Source: Gemmatimonadota bacterium (GTDB lineage: Bacteria > Gemmatimonadota > Gemmatimonadetes > Gemmatimonadales > Gemmatimonadaceae). Taken from it: DNA of 64,000 nucleotides. The position numbers and the translations under genes were made by a program. The notes under the pieces were generated by a model. The model was not told the DNA's origin. It saw only the letters and a list, made by a program, of their open reading frames with translations, and made no database searches. The DNA is taken from positions 310,001-374,000 of the forward strand of contig JAZKBK010000002.1 in assembly GCA_040388625.1 (NCBI GenBank), read 5' to 3'. Positions 25,179 to 34,998 of this stretch are shown here, piece after piece; position 1 is the first letter of the stretch; every line of letters begins with the position of its first letter.

Positions 25179-27145
25179 CGCAGCGATTTGCGTTGGCAGT
25201 CGTTGCATTACTGTTCGCAACCTCGTCGCCCGGTATCGCGCAGGGCATCAAAGTTCCCTCAGTAGCTCCAACTCCAGCTGACGATTCACTCTATCGTCTC
25301 GTGGTCGATCCGGCGACGCACGAAGGCGAGACCACACATCCCATTGCAGATCTGGCGACAGTAACGGTCGAGAGCGATGGGCGGGTTCTCAAGACCTTCC
25401 GGCGGGTCATTCAGGTTTTGACGGATGCTGGTGCATCGCAGCTGCGCGAGCAGCAGTTCGGGTACGTCCCGGGGCATCAGAGCTTCGACGTGCACTGGAT
25501 TCGAGTAGTGCGGCCGAATGGATCCGTCATCAGCGCGGCTCCGACGCAGATTCAGGAGTCCGACGTTCCCGCACCCGTATCGACGTCACCGATCTACAGT
25601 GATCAGAAAGTTGTGCGCATGTCTCTTTCCGGCATTGCAGTCGGGACCATTCTAGACGTGGAATTCACGGTCGAGGAGCGCAAGCCAGTATTGAAGGATG
25701 ACTTTGCGCAGACATACGTATTTACTCCTGGTGTATCGATAGGGAGAGCGCGGTTGGTTCTGGATGTGCCGTCTTCGATGAAGCCTCTGATTCGAGAGGA
25801 GAATCTCGATTTCAAGCACATCATGCATACGTCGGGCGGGCGAACGCGGTATATGTGGTCACGTGACACGACGCCAAAGGTGCGGCCGGAGCCCTTTGCC
25901 TCCGACTCGAATGGTGTGGTGATGCGCGTTCGTATCGGAGGCCCGCTCAGCTGGAACGACGTATCTCACTGGTACGCGGATCTCGCACGTGACCGGTACA
26001 AGGCGACAGCCACACTCAGCAGGACTGTAGACTCTCTTGTAGCCGGCGCAAAGACACGAGATGATTCCATTCGGGCCGTTCACAGGTGGGTCGCTCAGGA
26101 TATCAGATATGTCGGCATAGAGCTCGGAATTGGCGGCTATCAGCCGCGCGTGCCTGAGACTGTGATAGCCACCGGTTATGGCGACTGCAAGGACAAGGCT
26201 ACATTGTTCGTTGCCGCACTGACGCATCTGGGCATACGTGCATATCCGGTGTTGTTGAGCATCAATGCAACCGCTCGGCGCGATCTACCGACACCGCAGC
26301 AGTTCAATCATGAGATTGCGGCTGTCGCGCTCAGCTCCGGTGGGTATCGGTTCGTAGATCTCACCTCTTCGTTCAACGCGTACGGGGAGCTACCACGCAG
26401 CATTCAGGGTGGATTCGGCCTCCTGGTCTTTCCCGATGGGCGGAATGAAGAGGTAACGATACCAGTGGACGCACCCGCATCGGATGTTCAGACTACTGCA
26501 ATTACCGGAACGTTGTCGGCCGATGGGAAATTCGAAGGCCATTATGTAGAAACGGCTGTAGGGTCGATCGCGGCTGCGATGCGGGCATCGTTCGCATCAC
26601 CGCTAGATTCCACACAACGAGTGAATGCCGCACGCACAGTTGCGCGCAAGTATTTCTCGAACGCTGATGGAGATTCGCTATTGGCGTTCAATGGGAAGGA
26701 CTACGCGGCGCCGGCCCGCGTGAGCGTTCGAATCATCAATGCGGACGCGACGACAAAAGCAGGCACGGTAGAGCTGCTGAACAACCCATTCGCCAGTTTT
26801 GCGAAAATGACGACGGCCGCTGACGACATTGCGCGGCTTCCGACCCGGCGTTTCCCGATCGACGCGTCGAAGATCGTGGGACGATTGACCGGGATCTCGG
26901 AGTTTCGTGTGACACTTCCTGAAGGCTGGCGCGCTCGGCTTCCAGTCAATGTGACGGCGACGAGTGTATTCGGCAGCTATACGGCGACATACTCTCAGGA
27001 TGGCCGCGATCTACTCATCGATCGCCGCATCGTCGGCGGGACGGGGATATACCCGCCGAGTCGCGTGGATGAACTTGTAACTTGGTTGCGCGCGATTGGT
27101 CGTGATGATACCAAGTTCATCGTCCTGGAAAAGCCGGCGAACTGA
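25169..27145 (+). CDS. Exported DUF3857-transglutaminase-like protein
   Basis: A 658-residue protein with a signal peptide (ending PGIAQG), a DUF3857 beta domain (about 55-230, with RRVIQVLTDAGASQL), and a transglutaminase-like core: Cys in ATGYGDCKDKATLF (about residue 347), His in QFNHEIAAV, Asp in RFVDLTSS, a complete triad. The C-terminal 200 residues form a DUF3858-like part. Role in the periplasm is unknown; the family may be a protease or cross-linker. GTG start overlaps the previous gene. Last of its operon. Confidence 0.85.
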   Translation: MGLTQRFALAVVALLFATSSPGIAQGIKVPSVAPTPADDSLYRLVVDPATHEGETTHPIADLATVTVESDGRVLKTFRRVIQVLTDAGASQLREQQFGYVPGHQSFDVHWIRVVRPNGSVISAAPTQIQESDVPAPVSTSPIYSDQKVVRMSLSGIAVGTILDVEFTVEERKPVLKDDFAQTYVFTPGVSIGRARLVLDVPSSMKPLIREENLDFKHIMHTSGGRTRYMWSRDTTPKVRPEPFASDSNGVVMRVRIGGPLSWNDVSHWYADLARDRYKATATLSRTVDSLVAGAKTRDDSIRAVHRWVAQDIRYVGIELGIGGYQPRVPETVIATGYGDCKDKATLFVAALTHLGIRAYPVLLSINATARRDLPTPQQFNHEIAAVALSSGGYRFVDLTSSFNAYGELPRSIQGGFGLLVFPDGRNEEVTIPVDAPASDVQTTAITGTLSADGKFEGHYVETAVGSIAAAMRASFASPLDSTQRVNAARTVARKYFSNADGDSLLAFNGKDYAAPARVSVRIINADATTKAGTVELLNNPFASFAKMTTAADDIARLPTRRFPIDASKIVGRLTGISEFRVTLPEGWRARLPVNVTATSVFGSYTATYSQDGRDLLIDRRIVGGTGIYPPSRVDELVTWLRAIGRDDTKFIVLEKPAN

Positions 27146-27172
27146 GAGCTACGATGTCAGTCGGATCTCTCA

Positions 27173-27958
27173 TCAGCTGATTTGAGATGTCGGGGGAACG
27201 TCCGGCGTGGAGGTAACGCGCGCGCCTTCTGCAACGAGGGGGGCGACGAAATTGAAACTGTCCAGGATCAGCTTGCCAACCGGACCCTGGCTCATGTCCA
27301 CGTCAAAGCGGGTGACCGAGCAATTGGCCACCTCGTTCTCGCGATCGATCTTCAGTATCTCTTCCTCGGTGAGGCTTTCGACGATGTAGCGCATGCAGAG
27401 CACGACGACCGAGTGTGCTACGACGAGAATGCGCTCGCCATGGTACTCCCGGGACATCATCTCGAAGGCGCTTCTCAGCCGTAGAATCACGTCGCACCAA
27501 CTCTCGCCACCCGGCGGGCGGTGATAGAACTTTCCGAGTGATGTACGGAACGCAGCCTGCTCCGGAAAGCGCTCGGCGATTCCGTACCGTGTCAGGCCAT
27601 CCAGAATCCCGAACTCCTTTTCGCGAAAGCGCTCATCCACCAGGAGGCTCGTCACGTCGCTTGCGTAGGGGAAATCACCCAGCTCCTTGATTATGGCTGT
27701 GGTCTGTCGGGCACGGACGTAGGGAGAGGTGATGACAATGGTGGGCCGCTGGTTTACAGGTAGCGCGCCGAACCAGTGACCCAGTGCCGTGGCCTGACGC
27801 TCGCCAAGCGGGGACAGTGGGACATCGACATCACGGGATGAGGATCTGCGTATGACAGGCTCACGTGCCGCATTTGCCTCATCGCGGGCCACGTTGCCAG
27901 CCGATTCGCCGTGTCGCACGATGAACAGCGTGCTTGGCCAGACAGATGCATCGGTCAT
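27173..27958 (-). CDS. Histidine phosphatase superfamily protein
   Basis: A 261-residue phosphoglycerate-mutase-type phosphatase. The catalytic signature is FIVRHGESAGN near the N-terminus; the second conserved His is in RILVVAHSVVVLCMRY, and Arg in ITSPYVRARQTT. The substrate is not evident. An insertion after the RHG motif (about residues 23-42, Arg-rich) is longer than in minimal members. It is divergent from the second M16 pair. Confidence 0.85.
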   Translation of the reverse strand: MTDASVWPSTLFIVRHGESAGNVARDEANAAREPVIRRSSSRDVDVPLSPLGERQATALGHWFGALPVNQRPTIVITSPYVRARQTTAIIKELGDFPYASDVTSLLVDERFREKEFGILDGLTRYGIAERFPEQAAFRTSLGKFYHRPPGGESWCDVILRLRSAFEMMSREYHGERILVVAHSVVVLCMRYIVESLTEEEILKIDRENEVANCSVTRFDVDMSQGPVGKLILDSFNFVAPLVAEGARVTSTPDVPPTSQIS

Positions 27959-28028
27959 TCTGAAGAGGTTGCCAGGGGAAGAAGTAAGGGTGGATACATT
28001 CTATATTACCCGGAAACCAATCACTGTC

Positions 28029-29354
28029 ATGCGCATTCCGATAGAGACATTCCGACTCGGGAACGGCTTGTTAGTAACCCTTTCCGAGGATCATACCGCG
28101 CCGATCGTCGCGGTAAACTTGTGGTATCACGTGGGGTCGGCGAACGAGCGTCCCGGGCGTACCGGCTTCGCCCATCTGTTCGAGCACATGTTGTTCCAGG
28201 GATCGGAGCATGTGGGGGCGAACGAGCATTTCGAGCTGGTGCAACGCGCCGGCGGCACGCTTAACGGATCCACATGGCTGGACCGGACGAACTACTTCGA
28301 GACCGTACCCTCCAATCAGTTGGCGATCGCACTGTGGCTCGAGGCAGACCGAATGGGTGCTCTTCTGCCGGCCATGACTCAGCAGAAGCTCGACACACAG
28401 CGCGATGTCGTTTCGAATGAGCGGCGCTGGTCGGTCGACAATCAGCCATATGGCACGTGGTGGGAAAAACTTCCGGCGCTCACATACCCCGACCCGCATC
28501 CGTTCCATCATTCTCTGATCGGATCGTTCGAGGATCTGAATGCCGCGTCGCTGGACGATATTGCGCACTTCTTCGCGACGTACTACACACCAGACAACGC
28601 AGTGCTGACCATCGCGGGCGACTTCGATCCGCGGGAGGCACGCGAGCTGGTGCAGTCGTACTTCGCGGCAATCCCGCGCGGCAAGGGCAAGCCTGCACTT
28701 CCGGACATGTCGTTACCCACAACATTCGGCGGCACGCTGCGTGAGGTGGTGAAGGATGACGTAAGTCTTCCGCGTCTGTATCTGGCGTTCCGGTCGCCGG
28801 CGTTCGGAAGCAGCGAGTACTATGCCGCGTCCATAGCTGGTGCAATTCTCGGAATGCGCAAAGGGAGCAGATTGCAGCGAGCGCTGGTGCGTGAGCGTGA
28901 AGTTGCGACCGATGCGGCCGCGTTCACGTTCGATCTCCCGAAGGGTGCCGACATTCTGGTGGTCGATGTCACGGCGCGACCGGGTATCACGCCGGCGCAC
29001 CTGGAGGCGGAGGTAACACGCGAGATCGACCGCATGCGATCAGACGGCGTGACGCAGAGCGAGGTCGATCGCGCAATCTCGCTTATCGGCACCGATTTCG
29101 TTGTATCGATGCAACAGGCGTCGGAGCGCGCCGACCAGCTGTCGCGCTTTGCCACGTACTTCGGTGATCCATCGTTCATCAACGATCAGATGAACCGTTA
29201 CCGCTCCGTCACAGTCGAAGATGTAGATCGATTCGCTGCAACGCGACTGGGTGAGGACAACCGTGCCTTCCTGATGTATGTACCACGTGATGATAGTGAA
29301 AACGCAGAATCGAGAGACACAGTAGGTACCGATGCAGCTCTGGTGACCGCATGA
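28029..29354 (+). CDS. M16 zinc peptidase, catalytic subunit (second pair)
   Basis: A 441-residue protease with HLFEH at residues 49-53 (GFAHLFEHMLFQGS) and the downstream Glu region VSNERRWSVDN. Unlike the pair at 21243 it has no signal peptide when started at ATG 28029, so this pair may be cytoplasmic. An upstream start at 27852 would run through the divergent phosphatase gene and is rejected. The stop overlaps the start of the next gene (ATGA). Confidence 0.9.
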   Translation: MRIPIETFRLGNGLLVTLSEDHTAPIVAVNLWYHVGSANERPGRTGFAHLFEHMLFQGSEHVGANEHFELVQRAGGTLNGSTWLDRTNYFETVPSNQLAIALWLEADRMGALLPAMTQQKLDTQRDVVSNERRWSVDNQPYGTWWEKLPALTYPDPHPFHHSLIGSFEDLNAASLDDIAHFFATYYTPDNAVLTIAGDFDPREARELVQSYFAAIPRGKGKPALPDMSLPTTFGGTLREVVKDDVSLPRLYLAFRSPAFGSSEYYAASIAGAILGMRKGSRLQRALVREREVATDAAAFTFDLPKGADILVVDVTARPGITPAHLEAEVTREIDRMRSDGVTQSEVDRAISLIGTDFVVSMQQASERADQLSRFATYFGDPSFINDQMNRYRSVTVEDVDRFAATRLGEDNRAFLMYVPRDDSENAESRDTVGTDAALVTA

Positions 29355-30700
29355 CGACAGCCATACGTCCGCAACCCGGTCCGGCGCGCGATTATCATTT
29401 TCCGTCGTTCGAGCGTCGCTTGCTCTCCAATGGACTCACACTCCTCGTTGCGCCAGCGCACAACCTGCCGGTAGTCACGCTTCTTGCGATCGTCGATGCA
29501 GGCGCTGTCGCGGAGCCATCAGGGCAGGAAGGAGTCGCGCATCTGGCAGCGCTCGCGCTCAACGAGGGGACACCGAAGTATGATGGCGAAGCGCTCACGG
29601 AGTATCTGGAGCGGCTTGGTACATCGGTCGGTGGATCGGCTGGATGGGATTCGGCGTCACTCGCAATGACGGTATTGCGTGACAATCTCGAGAACGCGTT
29701 TGTACACTTCGCCGAAATCCTTGTCACGCCGACCTTTCCGGTAGCGGCAATCGAGCGACTCAAGGGTGAACGGATTGCCGAGCTGATGCAGATAGAGTCA
29801 GAGCCACGAGAGCTCGCCGATGAGAAGTTCGACGAGTACATCTACGACGTGACGTCCCGCTTCCGCCTTCCGCTCGGCGGCAGTCGGCAGTCGGTAAGTA
29901 ATCTTACGCGTGATGACGTGGCGGAATTTCACGCGTCGAGATACCAGCCATCCGCGACGACGCTGATCGTGGTCGGCGACGTGGACGTGGCTGAAGTCGA
30001 GAGGATGGTAAGTGGCGAGCTGGACGGGTGGAATGGATCCATCGTTCTCTCGTCGAAAGCGAACGACAAACCGGTGCGGACGTCGCGCGCCGTGAGGATC
30101 GTGCGGAAGGAAGACGCTCCGCAATCGGAGGTACGGATCGGACACGTGGGGGTTCCACGCACACATCCGGATTACTTCTCGATAACGGTGATGAACGCTG
30201 TGTTGGGAGGGCTGTTCTCGTCGCGCATCAATCTCAATTTGCGGGAAGCGCACGGGTACACTTATGGTGCCTCGTCATCGTTCGACTGGCGACGCGAGGC
30301 AGGTCCGTTCGTCATCGGCACCGCGGTTGCAAGCGACGTCACCGTGCCTGCGATTCAGGAGACACTCAAGGAGATCGATCGGATGCGCGCGGAGCCGATC
30401 GGTGAGAGCGAGTTGTCGCTGGCAACAAGCTATCTCGAAGGTGTTTTCCCGATTCGATACGAGACGACGGCTGCCATTGCTGCCGCACTCGCGACGCTAG
30501 TGATATACGACCTGCCTTCTGACTGGTACGACTGCTATCGTGCGCACATGGGTGCTGTGACGGTGAAGGATGTCCTGGCAGCGGCCCGTGCCTACGTACA
30601 TCCGGATTCGTTGCAGATCGTGATCGTGGGCGACGCCGGTGCCATTCGCGAGCCCCTCGAAGCACTTGCGTTCGGTCCTGTAGATGTCGTGAATCCGTAG
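29351..30700 (+). CDS. M16 family protein, non-catalytic partner (second pair)
   Basis: A 449-residue M16-fold protein. The position of the zinc motif reads EGVAHLAALALNEGT: one His remains but the Glu-His pair is lost, so it is inactive as a protease. The substrate-positioning motif HGYTYGASSSF is kept. It is expected to dimerise with the gene product just upstream. No signal peptide. Confidence 0.9.
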   Translation: MTTAIRPQPGPARDYHFPSFERRLLSNGLTLLVAPAHNLPVVTLLAIVDAGAVAEPSGQEGVAHLAALALNEGTPKYDGEALTEYLERLGTSVGGSAGWDSASLAMTVLRDNLENAFVHFAEILVTPTFPVAAIERLKGERIAELMQIESEPRELADEKFDEYIYDVTSRFRLPLGGSRQSVSNLTRDDVAEFHASRYQPSATTLIVVGDVDVAEVERMVSGELDGWNGSIVLSSKANDKPVRTSRAVRIVRKEDAPQSEVRIGHVGVPRTHPDYFSITVMNAVLGGLFSSRINLNLREAHGYTYGASSSFDWRREAGPFVIGTAVASDVTVPAIQETLKEIDRMRAEPIGESELSLATSYLEGVFPIRYETTAAIAAALATLVIYDLPSDWYDCYRAHMGAVTVKDVLAAARAYVHPDSLQIVIVGDAGAIREPLEALAFGPVDVVNP

Positions 30701-30719
30701 AACTTCAACCATTGGGCTC

Positions 30720-31271
30720 ATGTCTGATCCACTGATTGCATCGCACCGCATCTACACCGGCAAGGTTGTATCCCTGGATGTGGATCAGGTTCGTTTTCCC
30801 GATGGGACGACGGGCGAGATGGAGATCATCCGGCATTCCGGCGCCGCTGCGATTCTGCCATTCCTGACCGATCCAGCGGGCGAAGATCCGCAGATAATGC
30901 TGCTCAGGCAATACAGATATGCCGCCGGCGGCTATCTGTACGAAGTGCCGGCTGGAAAGCTGGAAAAGGACGAGAGTCCCAGGCATTGCGCTGAGCGGGA
31001 ATTGCGTGAAGAGACCGGCTGCAGCGCGCAACGTATCGAGCCGATGTTCAGCTTCCTGACGACGCCGGGCTTCACGGACGAGGTAATTCACTCGTTCATG
31101 GCGACTGGACTGACGACCGGTGAGAAGCATCTCGAAGCGGATGAGTTCAGCGAGGTCGTGACGTTCAAGTTGTCGCACGCCCTCAGGATGATTCAGACGA
31201 ACGAGATCCGGGATGCGAAGACTGCGTTGATAATTCTGTATGCGGCAGGATTCGGAGCGGAGCTCCGGTAG
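30720..31271 (+). CDS. NUDIX hydrolase, ADP-ribose pyrophosphatase type
   Basis: A 183-residue NUDIX enzyme. The Nudix box is complete: G-KLEKD-E, then RELREETGC, giving the metal-binding glutamates. The N-terminal strands (VVSLDVDQVRFPDGTTG) and the QYRYAAGGYLYEVPAG stretch before the box are those of ADP-ribose/NudF-type members, which split ADP-ribose into AMP and ribose 5-phosphate. It follows the second M16 pair by 19 bases and is probably co-transcribed. Confidence 0.88.
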   Translation: MSDPLIASHRIYTGKVVSLDVDQVRFPDGTTGEMEIIRHSGAAAILPFLTDPAGEDPQIMLLRQYRYAAGGYLYEVPAGKLEKDESPRHCAERELREETGCSAQRIEPMFSFLTTPGFTDEVIHSFMATGLTTGEKHLEADEFSEVVTFKLSHALRMIQTNEIRDAKTALIILYAAGFGAELR

Positions 31272-31295
31272 ATCACGCTCGCTCCGGTATCACGA

Positions 31296-31634
31296 TCATA
31301 TTACGCCTTCCTCGTTCGTGACCAGAAACTGCGTCTGATCCATGTCGGCAAAGATACGCTCGTCGGGAGCGACTATCGCCAGGTAATCAGGATCGGAGAA
31401 GAAAGCGTTCTTGTCCTCCACTGAATCGAACCAGAGTTCGGCGGTGCCGTCGTACGCAGGATTGCCAGCGGCGTATTCGGTGTCGAGTGTGTGCGCCTGT
31501 ACATAGCGCCGGATATATCTCGACGTGGCGGCAAGCGAACGCACCTTCGCGGCGTGCTCGGTGCGCCAGTATCTGTGAAATTCTTCGGGCGACATGGCGG
31601 CGTTACGCTTTATGACAACAATCAACTTGATCAC
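31296..31634 (-). CDS. EthD-domain protein
   Basis: A 112-residue dimeric alpha-beta barrel of the EthD type. It opens IKLIVVIKRNAAMSPEEFHRYWRTEHA, the family signature, and ends in the paired strand region FADMDQTQFLVTNEE. Members protect or assist oxidative pathways, but no substrate can be named. A GTG at 31634, directly after the histidine kinase stop, fits the family N-terminus; an ATG at 31664 inside the kinase gene is less likely. The two genes form an operon. Confidence 0.75.
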   Translation of the reverse strand: MIKLIVVIKRNAAMSPEEFHRYWRTEHAAKVRSLAATSRYIRRYVQAHTLDTEYAAGNPAYDGTAELWFDSVEDKNAFFSDPDYLAIVAPDERIFADMDQTQFLVTNEEGVI

Positions 31635-31635
31635 T

Positions 31636-33636
31636 TTATACTCTGTGTGACGGATATGATGCAATGCTGGCTTCCCGCGCTGCTTCGGTCTGATGCGGTA
31701 GCCAGAGCGTGAATGTAGAACCGTGCTGCAGGCGGCTTTCCACCGTGATGTCGCCGCCCATCATGCGGGCGAGATGACGACTGATCGAGAGACCCAAACC
31801 GGCACCACTCTTCTGGCGTGTATACGGATTGCCGTTATCCGCCTCGAGCTGTGTGAACGGTTGAAATAGTTTGTCGAGTTTTTCCTGGTCGATTCCGATT
31901 CCGGTATCCGCGACGCGTATCGCTACATACATCGAATTGCGATCCATCGTCACGTTTGCGCCTACTGGCTTGGACAGTGAGCATGTGATCAGGATCTCGC
32001 CACCGGAATTGGTGAACTTCACCGCGTTGGAGAGAAGATTGGCGAGTGCCTGACGCACACCACGTTCGTCACCTCTGTAGACCGATGCGGCAGGGTCGCT
32101 CGCGCTGACTACAATCCTGATATCCTTGGCGGTTGCCTGTGGCTCTACAAGCGCCACGGCGGCGTCGATCGACGGTTGCGTCTCGGCGCGTGCGGTGTGC
32201 ATCTGCATTGTACCGGACTCGATCCTGGACAGGTCAAGCACGTCGTTGACCAGCGCAAGCAGATGGCTGCTGCTTGTTCTGATGCGGCGCAGATTCTCGT
32301 GCTGTTTCGCGTTGAGCGGGCCGGAAATACCAAGATCGAGAATGTCAGCGTAACCGATGATGGCGTTGATCGGCGTCCTGATCTCGTGAGACATCGTGGC
32401 GAGGAAGTTGGATTTCGCCTGGCTTGCGCTCACAGCCACTTCCCTTGCGTGATCCAGCTCGTCCGCCAATCGTTGTGCTTCCTGAACCTGCCCCGCCAGT
32501 CGCGCCTGCGAAGCCGCGACCTTGCCAGCCATCTCGTTGAACGAGGCGCCGAGTCGCCCGACTTCGTCGGCATTCTGAACGGCAACGCGCGTAGAGTAGT
32601 CTCCACGCGCCATCGATGTGGCGGCTCGTGTGACGTCGACGAGTGGTCCTATTGCGCCGCGAATCAACAGCCACGATGCGGCTGCTGCAGCGATCAGGAG
32701 CAGAGAACTCAGCAGTGTGAATCGCACGAGCATCGACCTGGCGGGGGCGACCACCGCTGCGTGCTCGACCTCCACTACCAACGCCCACGGTGTTCCGTCA
32801 ATCGGAATAGTGGTCGCCAGTACGGTACCGTGTTGCGCGTGGTCGTATGACGCAACGCGGAGCGTATCTGTTGCAGTCACCCTGGAAAGTGCCGGTGCAT
32901 GGGCCGGTGCAGTGGTCGGAATGCCGCCGACCGTGGTCCAGAACGCACCGGTGTCGTTTCGGAAATACGCGGCTGTGTGGTCGCCGATCAAGCCGTTGAT
33001 TTGCCGATCGGCATTCGGGCGCGACTTGATGCGTGCCTGTTCCGCGATCCAGCCGACAGGCTTGCCGGCATCGATCACCGCCACGGTCATCCAGTAATAG
33101 ACCTCATTGTCGCGACCTGCGAAGAACGGCAGGAATTGCACGTTGCTGCCCTTCGGCATCGTGGTCTGCGGCGTGTCATTTCCCGGAATTGGAAAGGACT
33201 GATGGGTATCGCTGATCGTGCCGGGTGTTGCGGGGGGGCCACCAACGCTATCGATCAGCTGCCCGTCCGCTGACCACAGTTCTATTGCGAGCGTCGAGTC
33301 ACTGGGGATGACCAGCCGGTGCAGCGCAGCATATGCCTCCGAGTGATTCGGTGCACCGGCTGTCGTGGGGGAGCGCGAAGTCGGCGACGCGACGGCGCGT
33401 CCGACCGCAGGTGTCGCCGCAACCTCGCGCAGCAGTTTCGCGCGCTGAGTTACCGATAAGGAAGACAGCGACGCGAGTTGTCGGGACGCTGTTTGAATGC
33501 GCGCACCCGCCGCGAGCTCTGCCGAGTGGCGAACCTCGCGATACGCCAGGCCCACTGATGTTGCCAGTGTTGCCACGAGAACCGCGATGACGAGCAGGGG
33601 GAGCTTTCGCTCCAGGGACATATTCCGAATGGACAT
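31636..33636 (-). CDS. Membrane sensor histidine kinase
   Basis: A 666-residue sensor. Two membrane segments (about 11-32 and 303-325) frame a 270-residue extracytoplasmic Cache-like sensor domain. Then come HAMP (about 326-378), the HisKA helix with the phosphorylated His at 417 (FLATMSHEIRTPINAIIGYA) and the ATPase domain with N box NLLSNAVKFTNSG, G1 VADTGIGID, F box LFQPFTQLE and G2 GAGLGLSISRHL. There is no receiver domain and no adjacent response regulator gene, so it is an orphan in this window. Confidence 0.93.
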   Translation of the reverse strand: MSIRNMSLERKLPLLVIAVLVATLATSVGLAYREVRHSAELAAGARIQTASRQLASLSSLSVTQRAKLLREVAATPAVGRAVASPTSRSPTTAGAPNHSEAYAALHRLVIPSDSTLAIELWSADGQLIDSVGGPPATPGTISDTHQSFPIPGNDTPQTTMPKGSNVQFLPFFAGRDNEVYYWMTVAVIDAGKPVGWIAEQARIKSRPNADRQINGLIGDHTAAYFRNDTGAFWTTVGGIPTTAPAHAPALSRVTATDTLRVASYDHAQHGTVLATTIPIDGTPWALVVEVEHAAVVAPARSMLVRFTLLSSLLLIAAAAASWLLIRGAIGPLVDVTRAATSMARGDYSTRVAVQNADEVGRLGASFNEMAGKVAASQARLAGQVQEAQRLADELDHAREVAVSASQAKSNFLATMSHEIRTPINAIIGYADILDLGISGPLNAKQHENLRRIRTSSSHLLALVNDVLDLSRIESGTMQMHTARAETQPSIDAAVALVEPQATAKDIRIVVSASDPAASVYRGDERGVRQALANLLSNAVKFTNSGGEILITCSLSKPVGANVTMDRNSMYVAIRVADTGIGIDQEKLDKLFQPFTQLEADNGNPYTRQKSGAGLGLSISRHLARMMGGDITVESRLQHGSTFTLWLPHQTEAAREASIASYPSHRV

Positions 33637-33670
33637 GGCGGGGACGATGAGAAGTTATCCCCGCCGCGTG

Positions 33671-34624
33671 TCATCCGGCAGTCGTCAGGCTGATGTCCCC
33701 ATGTCCCGTTGACAGTCGTACGGAACGGCCGCCCGAGCCCAGAACGCCGTGCGCCGATCCCGTCCTCGAGTGCCTGCTCTGATCGCTGATCGTGAGTGGA
33801 AAATCCGACGATACCCGACCACGGCCGGTATGCAGATCCACATCGCCGCTCAGGGCTTTTGGAGCAACGACACGCACGTTGCCGTGTCCCGTCTCGAACA
33901 TCATGTCGTTGGAGCCAACGGCAGCAGCACCAGCCAACTCCGCAACGATGTCTCCGTGGCCCGTGTTTGCACGCACCGCACCGACGTTGGACACGTGGAT
34001 ATTGCCGTGGCCCGTTCTGGCGCTGACCTGCTTCGCGGCGTTGACTATTTCCATGTCGCCATGGCCAGTGTTTGCGTCGATGGTGCCAGCGACGTTTCGG
34101 ATGGCGATGCTGCCATGTCCAGTGCGAGCGATGACGTCCGCCCCCGCATCTGTGATGTGGAGGTCACCATGTCTCGTCGCCGCCTGGAGCGAGACGCCGG
34201 CAGGCAGCAGCACGACGATGCGCATCGGCTGTGGATGCCAATCATCATCGTCGTCGGGAGAAGAAAGGTCGTTTGCCTTGCAGGTTGGCTTCTCATCAGA
34301 AATGGCGCAGATCACCACATCCGAGCCCCGGCGCTCAGTGATGAATCTGACCGGTTGGACAGAATTACCGAACCAGATCCAACGATCGGAGCTCGGCTCC
34401 TTCGTAGCCTGAACGTCGATGGTCTTTCCGGATGTCCGTCTCACCTCGACTGTGCCGGCAAGGTTGCGTATTCGGAGCCAGCCGCCATCAGTCACGGTTC
34501 CGGTCCACGTGAAATCCGCCGAAGTGTCGGCGACAGTGGTGACCGTCGTTAATGTTGAAGGGTCGTTGGCAGGTAATCCGTGAAGGAGCACGACGGATAG
34601 GGCAGTAATGGCGGTTTTCAGCAC
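33671..34624 (-). CDS. Exported DUF4097 protein with TGHG repeats
   Basis: A 317-residue secreted or membrane-associated beta-helical protein of the DUF4097 type. From about residue 170 a motif of the form TGHGxIxxxN recurs about every 15-25 residues (at least six copies: TGHGSIAI, TGHGDMEI, TGHGNIHV, TGHGDIVA, TGHGNVRV, TGHGDISL). The start is GTG 34624 with AGGAG five bases ahead and yields a signal peptide (LKTAITALSVVLLHG); the in-frame ATGs further upstream lack this. Such proteins are often near ECF sigma factors, and here it diverges from one. Confidence 0.8.
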   Translation of the reverse strand: MLKTAITALSVVLLHGLPANDPSTLTTVTTVADTSADFTWTGTVTDGGWLRIRNLAGTVEVRRTSGKTIDVQATKEPSSDRWIWFGNSVQPVRFITERRGSDVVICAISDEKPTCKANDLSSPDDDDDWHPQPMRIVVLLPAGVSLQAATRHGDLHITDAGADVIARTGHGSIAIRNVAGTIDANTGHGDMEIVNAAKQVSARTGHGNIHVSNVGAVRANTGHGDIVAELAGAAAVGSNDMMFETGHGNVRVVAPKALSGDVDLHTGRGRVSSDFPLTISDQSRHSRTGSAHGVLGSGGRSVRLSTGHGDISLTTAG

Positions 34625-34998
34625 GCGAACTCCTGTGGCAGGGCCAGGGATGGCAGCTACGTGCATTGGATGCAATCCGCGTCGGGATGGTTGCAAGGGA
34701 ACAAAGTTCCATTCTTGTGTTAACGAAATGAGCGCTGCGAGCGTCTAATTGGCGTTGAGGGACGGCGTGCGCAGTCGATTCAGTCAAAATGGCAGACAGA
34801 ACGGCAGTCCAAGAACCTTGAGATAGTGGCTAAATCATTGCTACATAAGGTGTTAGCCGACTTTATCAACGACAGGCAACCCGGCACGGGTGGTGCTTGT
34901 CTAACATCAGAGCGAAGCACCTGTCCGGAGGGACTTCGCATGGGCCGGCCAACCCCGACCCCGCCCCGTTGAACAGTTGTCCCAAAAAAGGGGATTTT
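34625..34998. other. Divergent intergenic region of the DUF4097 and sigma factor genes
   Basis: A 374-base gap that should hold the promoters of both genes. A 6-bp inverted repeat GGCTAA/TTAGCC lies around 34828-34857. A possible promoter TTGAGA at 34818 and TACATA at 34842 (18-base spacer) is weak. Directly at the sigma factor start, TCCC, six A and GGGGA (34980-34994) could fold so that the Shine-Dalgarno bases are paired. No coding potential was recognised. Confidence 0.4.
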
